Source: PGYR01 sp048267165 (lineage in GTDB: Bacteria; Bacteroidota; Ignavibacteria; Kapaibacteriales; UBA2268). From it: a DNA stretch of 64,000 nt. This document shows, piece by piece, positions 57,691-64,000 of this stretch (position 1 is its first letter; the number at the start of each line of letters is the position of its first letter). The position numbers were made by a program, and so were the translations under genes. Location: positions 1-64,000 of the forward strand of contig JBLWYD010000008.1 of NCBI GenBank assembly GCA_048267165.1. Direction: 5' to 3'. The notes below the pieces were generated by a model. That model did not search any database and was not told the origin of the DNA. It was given only the letters and a program-made list of their open reading frames with translations.

Positions 57691-58452
57691 ATGGCAATAG
57701 AGAAATACAGCAAAGCAGAACAAGGTTACGGCGAATTCAACGGTGGTGCAATAGTTGAGAACAAGCCAATCGGTTTCCCACAGAGTGGCGGAGGCGGTAG
57801 TCACCCGTATTCTAATCTATTCTATTGGGCGAAGGCAGATACGGTGAATGGCAGCACTATAGGTGAGCATCCACATCAAGCATTTGAGATATTATCGTTC
57901 GTGCTGGAAGGTGATATAGAGCATTATGACAATCACAATAATAAGTGGTTCCCACTTAGTAAAGGCGATGTGCAAGTAATAAAATCAGGTAGTGGAATAC
58001 ATCACGCTGAAAAGATGAATCCCGGCTCAAGTATATTCCAGATATGGTTCAACCCAAATATTCAGATTACTCTTAACAATAAAGCTGAATATACTGACTA
58101 TAAGGAAACAGAGTTTGAGATTGTAGATAATGGCAGGTACACAACTAAGATTATGCTAGGCGAAAACTCACCAATCCAACTTGTAAGCGAAGGAGTAGAA
58201 GTCCAAGAGATAAAAGCTAAATCTGACTTTGTATTAGATTTGGACGTTGATAGATACCATTCATTCTATGTGCTATCAGGTGAAGGCGAGGTAAACGGTA
58301 CAAAAATAGTACAAGACGATTTCATAAAAATTAGTGACGAAAACACAGCTAACTTCACGAATCAAAATGAATTGAGGTTATTCTATATTTCGAACCCTAA
58401 AGAATTGACACATAGAACATATTACCAGAGTAATATGAATAGATATGAATGA
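57691..58452 (+). CDS. Pirin-family protein
   Basis: 253 residues. A bicupin: the N-terminal cupin has EHPHQAFEILSFVLEGDIEH with metal-binding His residues and GSGIHHAEKMNPGSSIFQIW. The C-terminal cupin is smaller (GEGEVNGTKIVQDDFIKISD). Bacterial pirins are iron-binding and several act as quercetin dioxygenases or regulators; which applies here is not known. It follows the lipocalin-like gene. A 14-bp tandem repeat starts right after its stop and a terminator follows. Confidence 0.88.
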   Translation: MAIEKYSKAEQGYGEFNGGAIVENKPIGFPQSGGGGSHPYSNLFYWAKADTVNGSTIGEHPHQAFEILSFVLEGDIEHYDNHNNKWFPLSKGDVQVIKSGSGIHHAEKMNPGSSIFQIWFNPNIQITLNNKAEYTDYKETEFEIVDNGRYTTKIMLGENSPIQLVSEGVEVQEIKAKSDFVLDLDVDRYHSFYVLSGEGEVNGTKIVQDDFIKISDENTANFTNQNELRLFYISNPKELTHRTYYQSNMNRYE

Positions 58453-58453
58453 T

Positions 58454-58506
58454 ATTAGATTATAACCATTAGATTATAACCATTAGATTATAACCATTAG
58501 ATTATA
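58454..58506. repeat. 14-bp tandem repeat, about 3.8 copies
   Basis: ATTAGATTATAACC is repeated three times and then partly (58454, 58468, 58482, 58496). It lies in the 3' untranslated region of the pirin gene and ends about 10 bp before the terminator hairpin. Confidence 0.9.
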
Positions 58507-58516
58507 TTAAAAACAG

Positions 58517-58546
58517 CCCTTCCGATTTATGTTGGAAGGGTTTTTT
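58517..58546 (+). terminator. Terminator after pirin
   Basis: CCCTTCC and GGAAGGG pair around a 10-base loop, followed by six T. Confidence 0.88.
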
Positions 58547-58641
58547 GTTTTATATCAAAACTTACTCACCAAATACCCCTTATAATATGCTAAGAATTAA
58601 TTAAATTGCAGGATATATTTAAACTAGGAAGAATAAATTTT

Positions 58642-59604
58642 ATGAAAAGAATATTAGTAACTGGAGCTTACGGTCAAATAGGGACCGAATTGGTAAATGA
58701 ATTAAGAAAGAAATATGGTGGCGAAAACGTAATAGCTACCGATGTCCGCGACACAGCACCACCGCTAATAGCTGATAATGGCCCAAATGAAGTCCTTAAT
58801 ATAATGGACAAATCGGCAATTGATAGCATAGTTGATAAATACAATATAGACACTATATTCCACATGGCGGCATTGCTTTCTGCTACTGGCGAGAAAGACC
58901 CGTTCTTCTGTTGGGATATCAATATGAATGGTACTATCAATATAATCAAGACAACTATTGATAAGAAAATCACTAAAATATTCGTTCCTAGCTCTATCGC
59001 AGTATGGGGTCCGGGTGTAGAAACTATTAATACTCCACAAGAATCAGTATTGCAACCGACTACTATGTACGGAGTGACTAAAGTTAGTGGCGAGATACTA
59101 AGCGATTACTTCGTTAAAAAGCAAGGATTAGACATTCGTGGATTGCGTTACCCAGGTATTATTTCTTCTGAAACATTGCCGGGTGGTGGAACTACTGATT
59201 ATGCTGTTGAGATATTCTACGAAGCTGTGAAACATCAGAAATATGATTGTTTCTTGAAAGCTGATGCTACTCTACCGATGATGTATATGCCTGATTGTAT
59301 AAAAGCGACAATAGACCTTATGGAAGCAGACTTTGATAGATTAGAGCATCACTCTAATTTCAACGTAGCTGCTGCCAGCTTCTCCCCTGCTGAGTTAGCT
59401 GCAGAAATTAAAAAGCATATTCCTAATTTTGAAATTACTTATACACCAGATTCACGACAATTGATTGCAGAATCTTGGCCACAAGTCATAGATGATAGTG
59501 CCGCTCGTGCCGAGTGGGATTGGTCACACGATTTTGACTTGGAAAAAATGACAAAGAACATGGTCGAAGTATTGACTGAAAAACATAAGAATGGCTTGAT
59601 ATAA
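58642..59604 (+). CDS. SDR-type L-threonine 3-dehydrogenase/NAD-dependent epimerase family
   Basis: 320 residues from the ATG at 58642; the frame is open to a TTG at 58606. The NAD-binding GAYGQIGTELVNELR starts at residue 8, and the catalytic YxxxK is in TMYGVTKVSGE. RYPGIISSETLPGGGTTDYA and LPMMYMPDCIKATIDLMEAD fit the SDR-family threonine dehydrogenases seen in Flavobacteria, which oxidise L-threonine to 2-amino-3-oxobutanoate; UDP-glucose 4-epimerase-type activity is less likely. The gene coding for the ligase partner (kbl) is not nearby. It precedes surface-glycan genes, but the gap (124 bp) makes co-transcription uncertain. Confidence 0.82.
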   Translation: MKRILVTGAYGQIGTELVNELRKKYGGENVIATDVRDTAPPLIADNGPNEVLNIMDKSAIDSIVDKYNIDTIFHMAALLSATGEKDPFFCWDINMNGTINIIKTTIDKKITKIFVPSSIAVWGPGVETINTPQESVLQPTTMYGVTKVSGEILSDYFVKKQGLDIRGLRYPGIISSETLPGGGTTDYAVEIFYEAVKHQKYDCFLKADATLPMMYMPDCIKATIDLMEADFDRLEHHSNFNVAAASFSPAELAAEIKKHIPNFEITYTPDSRQLIAESWPQVIDDSAARAEWDWSHDFDLEKMTKNMVEVLTEKHKNGLI

Positions 59605-59728
59605 CACTTAATTATTTTTGATTATAGAATTTAATAGCAGACAATATGAAGCTATTAAATTAGTTTGTTGATTATATAATGATTGGTAATAACCGTAGCC
59701 GAATATTGGCATTTATCAGTAAGAAATA

Positions 59729-61255
59729 ATGTTGCATTTACAAGACAAATTAGACAAGAGTGTATGGAAGTATTTCATAGTGGCAGCTATTATACTTTTG
59801 TCTACTCTTGCCTTCCCCATTTCATCTGATATGTCTGTGTTTATGCATGGTGGTAGCATCATAGCTAATGGTGGTGGTCTATTTCAAGATTTCTATGATA
59901 TCAAACCACCACTGATATATTATCTATTCGCATGTATCAATTCTATTTTTGGTGATAATGTAATAGCATTCAGACTATTCGATTTCTTATATCAAATGGT
60001 TTTCTTGTTTACTACGGCTTACTTGCTGACCAAGTTTGAGATAAAAGCAAACGTAACTAAAGCATTCCTGATCATCTTCCCGCTGAGTTATACTATTCTC
60101 AATTATAGAGATATACTCCAGACAGAATCACTAGCATTTATACCATTGATTCTGTATTTCTATTATATGATTAAGAACGAGAATACCTACAAACAGCATA
60201 TAATAATGGGTTTGGTCTTAGGTATTTCGATAGCATTCAAATATACACTTGGTATTGTTTTCGTCGGATATTTGGTCTATTTTTTAAAAGAAACTACAAA
60301 TAAGAACTTCGCAAAGCTAGGTATTCAGTTGTCAGTAGCTTTTTTTGTACTTCTTGTTAGTTTCTTGCCAGTTTTGCTGAGTGGTGGTTTTAGTGGGTTT
60401 GTAGATACTAATATCTATCTAGCAGAGTATGCTAAATACCCGCCCATAGGTGTAGAACTTGCAAAACAGATGTTGGGAACACTAACCCATAATTTTGGAT
60501 CATTGATTTCAGTTAGTTATTTGTTTCTATTTATTATAGCATCATTTTTCTTTAAAGAAGCCAAGTATCAAGTTATTAAAAAATATTTGCTCCTCTTTTG
60601 CTTACTACTGTTCATCTCTGTCCTTTTAGAAAGAAAGATAAACATGTATCACCTAATTAGGTTCTATCCTTATTTTATGATAATAGTGAGTATTGGGTTT
60701 GTGTACGTAATAGAGAATTTCAAATTCAGTAAAAGCATTTCTACATTTGTTATTATAGCTATGTTTATAATACTAAGTCCTTTATTAAGATTTTTGAATA
60801 CATATAATATAGCATATAATAGAGTATTTGATTATAATTCGTACGTAGATTATTATACTAATTATTCTAATTTCAATATATTGGAGAACCACTTAGTAAT
60901 AGCTGATTATATAAATAGAAAAGATAATAAGAAATTTCTATTTATAAATACTGGTGGCAACCAAGCAGTCCACTACCTCGATTTCGAGTATAAATTCAAA
61001 TTCCCACACAGTGCATTTCATCTATCGCCAATTGCACCTCTCTCGTATAAGAAAGCATTCGATGAAGACTTACACGATGCAAATATACTAGCCATTGATA
61101 ATAGCGATGATATATTTATGATATTTCTTACTGAGGGAAGTAGCTATGACTTATTTTTTGGTGAAGAAAAATACGCGAATTATATAGAAGAGAAATTTAC
61201 GCTTGATACTATTTTGTTAGATAGATATTTCATTTATGAAAGGAAAGTCAAATGA
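59729..61255 (+). CDS. GT-C-type membrane glycosyltransferase-like protein (PMT_2-like), paralogue 1
   Basis: 508 residues with roughly ten transmembrane segments. It opens with a membrane helix, then FPISSDMSVFMHGGSIIANG and FYDIKPPLIYYLF, where the Asp of DIKPP corresponds to the catalytic acidic loop of GT-C enzymes of the ArnT/PMT type. The C-terminal soluble part contains LFINTGGNQAVHYLDFEYKF. It likely transfers a sugar from a polyprenyl-phosphate donor at the periplasmic face. The next gene overlaps by 4 bp and is a diverged duplicate with the same layout. Confidence 0.75.
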   Translation: MLHLQDKLDKSVWKYFIVAAIILLSTLAFPISSDMSVFMHGGSIIANGGGLFQDFYDIKPPLIYYLFACINSIFGDNVIAFRLFDFLYQMVFLFTTAYLLTKFEIKANVTKAFLIIFPLSYTILNYRDILQTESLAFIPLILYFYYMIKNENTYKQHIIMGLVLGISIAFKYTLGIVFVGYLVYFLKETTNKNFAKLGIQLSVAFFVLLVSFLPVLLSGGFSGFVDTNIYLAEYAKYPPIGVELAKQMLGTLTHNFGSLISVSYLFLFIIASFFFKEAKYQVIKKYLLLFCLLLFISVLLERKINMYHLIRFYPYFMIIVSIGFVYVIENFKFSKSISTFVIIAMFIILSPLLRFLNTYNIAYNRVFDYNSYVDYYTNYSNFNILENHLVIADYINRKDNKKFLFINTGGNQAVHYLDFEYKFKFPHSAFHLSPIAPLSYKKAFDEDLHDANILAIDNSDDIFMIFLTEGSSYDLFFGEEKYANYIEEKFTLDTILLDRYFIYERKVK

Positions 61256-62817
61256 AATACTTCCAGAATAAATATGATTACTTAGTGCTAGTACTAGGGT
61301 TGTTGATAATAAGTTTGACTATGTTCTTTCCTGTATCATCTGATATGGCTACGTTCATTCAAGGTGGGATGATACTAAATAATGGCGGAGCTTTGTATGT
61401 TGACTATTTCGATGTTAAGCCACCATTCGTTTATTATTTCTATGAGTTTCTATACTCTATGTTCGGTAAGACTATAACGCTTTATAGAGCGTTCGACTTT
61501 CTTTATCAATCTATCTTTTTGTTTTCGAGTATATTTATTTTTAATAGGCTTGGATTTGAGAAAATGGCTATTCGTTTGTTTTCAGTACTAATGCCTATAG
61601 CCTATGTTACTCTCGGCTTCCCACATACTTTCCAAGTAGAAAGTATGCTTTTTTTACCAATGATATGGTATTTCTACCTTAGTAGCAAATCGCAAAGTGC
61701 CAAATTCGACATACTTTTAAAAGGATTATTACTAGGATTAATGATAAACCTAAAGTATACTTTTGGAATATTATTAATAGCAGATATAATATATTCGATT
61801 ATTCAAAAAAAGGAAGCTCGTAAATTACTTTCAAGTAGTTTGGTACAACTTACAATTGCGGCTTTAGTTACGTTTGTTATTTTCTCTCCAATCATAGCGT
61901 CAGGGAACTTCCAATCGTTTTTAGATTTTTTTAGTTACATGAAATCTTATAGTAATTATCCATTGCTTGGGTTTAGTTGGCTTCAATATGCGTTAAGAAA
62001 CGGAACTTCTTTTTTTACAGACAATTACTCATTGTTTTTATTACTGGCTGCCCTATATACGGTGTTTCATAATGGAAAGAAAAACAAAGAAGAGAACAAC
62101 ACTATAACGATTAAAGGAGTGGTAGTGTTTGCTTTAATCCTATTTACTTCGGTCGTTTTAGAAAGGAAACTGTTGATATATCACGAACAAAGAATTTTAC
62201 CTTTCCTTGTTATGTTATCTGCTATAGGTCTATCCCTGCTAATTCCAGAGATTAGTAATTACAAAAAGCTAACTATAGCTATGATACTCTCTGTTGCAGT
62301 CCTTTTTAGCCCAATACCAAGACTTGTAAATATTATTAAATTTCCAGTAAGTGTAATTACATCAGGAAAGGAAGAATTCTATTCTACATTAACCGAAGGT
62401 GATGATGGAATGATTCTTAAGAAACACTTCGCTGTTGCAAATTATATAAATGATAATACAGATACTGATAAAGTGTTATTAATAAATACTGGAGGAAATG
62501 AAATGATTTGCTATTTCAATTTTGATTATAAATACTCGTTCCCACAATCAGCATTTTATCTAAATGATAAAGCACCTGAGTATCTTAAGGAAAAAGCATT
62601 CGTAGATATAAAAGATGCAGAAATTATTATTCTTCAAAATAATGACGATTCTCATATTATGTTCTTTAATGATGATACATCATTATCATCTATACAGAAG
62701 AATTCTGTAATTTGGGATTATATTCAGTCAAATTTTGAACAAGAAACTGTAATCGAAGATAATTTTATAATCTACAAGCGAATTCCTTCTAACTTGGATA
62801 AGAACAAAAGCAACTAA
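61252..62817 (+). CDS. GT-C-type membrane glycosyltransferase-like protein, paralogue 2
   Basis: 521 residues. Same plan as the preceding gene: FPVSSDMATFIQGGMILNNG, YFDVKPPFVYYFYEFLYS, many membrane helices, and the C-terminal LLINTGGNEMICYFNFDYKY followed by FPQSAFYLNDKA (compare FPHSAFHLSPIA in paralogue 1). It overlaps paralogue 1 by ATGA and the following gene by TAATG, so translation of the three is coupled. Two such adjacent transferases suggest consecutive sugar additions in a surface polysaccharide or glycolipid, or subunit specialisation. Confidence 0.75.
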   Translation: MKYFQNKYDYLVLVLGLLIISLTMFFPVSSDMATFIQGGMILNNGGALYVDYFDVKPPFVYYFYEFLYSMFGKTITLYRAFDFLYQSIFLFSSIFIFNRLGFEKMAIRLFSVLMPIAYVTLGFPHTFQVESMLFLPMIWYFYLSSKSQSAKFDILLKGLLLGLMINLKYTFGILLIADIIYSIIQKKEARKLLSSSLVQLTIAALVTFVIFSPIIASGNFQSFLDFFSYMKSYSNYPLLGFSWLQYALRNGTSFFTDNYSLFLLLAALYTVFHNGKKNKEENNTITIKGVVVFALILFTSVVLERKLLIYHEQRILPFLVMLSAIGLSLLIPEISNYKKLTIAMILSVAVLFSPIPRLVNIIKFPVSVITSGKEEFYSTLTEGDDGMILKKHFAVANYINDNTDTDKVLLINTGGNEMICYFNFDYKYSFPQSAFYLNDKAPEYLKEKAFVDIKDAEIIILQNNDDSHIMFFNDDTSLSSIQKNSVIWDYIQSNFEQETVIEDNFIIYKRIPSNLDKNKSN

Positions 62818-64000
62818 TGAATTTTTTATTTTATCTATTATACACACTTTATTTTGTTGGAGTATTCCAGATTTTCAGCATTGGGAATTTTGGTATATCG
62901 CCTGCTTACCCAGTAATAGCTATTATATTTTTCTTCTTCATTGTGAAGTTTGTAGCTAATAAGATAACAATAAATCTTAATCCAATATCAAGTGTAAAAG
63001 CACTCATCTTATTACAAATAGCTGCTGGTTTATCGTTTTTATATGTGATATCTGACTATCAGGCAGATAATATGCAGTTTATAAAGACTTATTGGCACTT
63101 TCTATTTCTTACTGGTTTCCCTGTGTTTCTAGGGCTTTTCAAGATGGAAAATAGGGTTTGGGTCAATATCATAAAGATTTGGCTAATTCTATCTGTTCTA
63201 ATCAATGTATTCGGTATTTACCAACTATTTGCACGTGCCTATGATTTGCCATTAGCTTGGATAGACTTAACTAATGCTAGTTTGACAGCTTTAGACAACA
63301 CGAATGAGCCATATCAACAACTTAGTTTGAAATTCCAAAACTTCTACAGAGCAACATCTATTTTCTCCGAGCCATCGGCTCTAGCTGGGTACAATCTTAC
63401 TATAATTGGGTTTATGATACTACCTATGTTCAAATCGGAATCAATGGCATTATTGAAATCAAGAAAATTTTTGAATTTCATATTCATATTATCAGCATTA
63501 ACACTTTTCGTAACTTTCTCTTTAACGGGTGTTTTGGGGCTAGTCTTTCTTGCTATTGCATATATATTATACAACAAAGGTGTAAACTATAAGAGGATAG
63601 TTCAGATATTAATTGCTGTAGTTGTTATTATTATAGTTGGTGACTTTCTAATTCTTGAGTATTTCCAAACTAGTTTATTAGAAATGTTTTATACTCGTAT
63701 AACAAATTTATTAGGACTATCAAGTGAGAGTATAGCAGGGGAATCTTTTGGCAAAAGGAGTAGTAATTTCAATGATTCTATGGAGTTATGGCTTAAAAGC
63801 CCAATAATTGGAATAGGATTAGGTCAGACCAAACACCTTAGTGAAATTGGTTATAGTGATTTTGCGATTATGCATTCACTAATAGAGACAGGTATATTAG
63901 GTGGAATTCTATTCCTTGCTGTATTCGTATTAAGTTTGGGGGAGTTCCTAAGTTTACGAAATAGCTTTCATAAATTGAAACCAGAAACTGTTTATCTAAT
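62817..64000 (+). CDS. O-antigen polymerase/ligase-like membrane protein, partial at window end
   Basis: The frame is open from the ATG at 62817 to the right edge (394 codons), and the protein continues outside. The start overlaps the stop of the preceding gene (TAATG). The product is polytopic (FLFYLLYTLYFVGVFQIF, AYPVIAIIFFFFIVKFV, GVLGLVFLAIAYILYN). SIFSEPSALAGYNLTIIGFM and SPIIGIGLGQTKHLSEIGYS resemble the SEPS/GxG...H signature of Wzy/WaaL-type proteins, including the probable periplasmic-loop His in AIMHSLIETGILGG. It is likely to polymerise or ligate surface glycan made with the help of the two upstream transferases. Confidence 0.78.
   Translation, partial: MNFLFYLLYTLYFVGVFQIFSIGNFGISPAYPVIAIIFFFFIVKFVANKITINLNPISSVKALILLQIAAGLSFLYVISDYQADNMQFIKTYWHFLFLTGFPVFLGLFKMENRVWVNIIKIWLILSVLINVFGIYQLFARAYDLPLAWIDLTNASLTALDNTNEPYQQLSLKFQNFYRATSIFSEPSALAGYNLTIIGFMILPMFKSESMALLKSRKFLNFIFILSALTLFVTFSLTGVLGLVFLAIAYILYNKGVNYKRIVQILIAVVVIIIVGDFLILEYFQTSLLEMFYTRITNLLGLSSESIAGESFGKRSSNFNDSMELWLKSPIIGIGLGQTKHLSEIGYSDFAIMHSLIETGILGGILFLAVFVLSLGEFLSLRNSFHKLKPETVYL

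Noticed and set aside
63344..63577. 77-codon minus-strand frame near the right edge
   Set aside because: It is opposite the open O-antigen polymerase-like frame that runs to the window end and has no support of its own.

Overview
The window looks like a piece of an AT-rich (by eye about 35% G+C) chromosome from the Bacteroidota/Chlorobiota side of the FCB group. A member of Ignavibacteria/Kapabacteria or a relative is my best guess, and that is an inference. The evidence is four large exported proteins that end in a type A (Por/T9SS) C-terminal sorting domain, several upstream elements of the Bacteroidota type TAnnTTTG, often weak Shine-Dalgarno sites, a CarboxypepD_reg-like TonB receptor, and a moxR/DUF58/Bat-type operon. 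No rRNA, CRISPR array, prophage or intact insertion sequence is visible. The O-antigen polymerase-like gene is cut by the right edge.

Layout. 0.2-2.8 kb: a T9SS cargo protein with a thioredoxin/Omp28-like head. 2.9-6.4 kb: clpP-clpX-M14-type deacylase, translationally coupled, then rplU-rpmA. 6.6-13.8 kb: a five-gene run of class III aminotransferase, nitrilase-family amidase, VOC protein, a 909-residue Orn/Lys/Arg decarboxylase and an ATP-grasp enzyme with a histone-H1-like Lys/Ala/Pro tail. 14.0-18.9 kb: a second T9SS protein and a gene encoding only the C-terminal half of ClpB. 18.9-24.5 kb: a Sel1-like exported protein, a GlxA-type regulator divergent from an SRPBCC/PhnB-like/MATE operon, and a HepT-MntA (HEPN/MNT) toxin-antitoxin pair. 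24.6-28.2 kb: convergent metG and asnS. 28.2-35.7 kb: a repeat-rich accessory stretch with two orphan genes, 91-bp MITE/REP-like elements, and a TonB receptor plus T9SS beta-helix pair preceded by an 11-bp-periodic TTAACA array resembling a Pho box. 35.7-38.5 kb: a lipoprotein with a CX4CH motif, panB and glgA. 38.5-43.2 kb: a complete norCBQD nitric oxide reductase operon with an unusual diheme NorC. 43.4-46.0 kb: small exported and immunity-like genes and tRNA-Gly(GCC). 46.0-53.8 kb: a packed operon moxR - DUF58 - T9SS protein - BatD-like - VWA - lipB. 53.9-58.5 kb: lipoprotein, subclass B1 metallo-beta-lactamase, two alpha/beta hydrolases, lipocalin-like protein and pirin. 58.6-64.0 kb: SDR-type threonine dehydrogenase and the start of a surface-glycan locus (two paralogous GT-C-like membrane proteins and an O-antigen polymerase/ligase).

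The most interesting signals are: (i) the decarboxylase/ATP-grasp module with its repeat-encoded basic tail; (ii) the Pho-box-like operator in front of the TonB/beta-helix pair; (iii) the headless ClpB; (iv) the 91-bp palindromic elements and the duplicated terminator around orphan genes; (v) the T9SS protein translationally coupled inside a moxR/Bat operon; (vi) the diheme NorC. All functional statements rest on motif reading alone; no database search was run.
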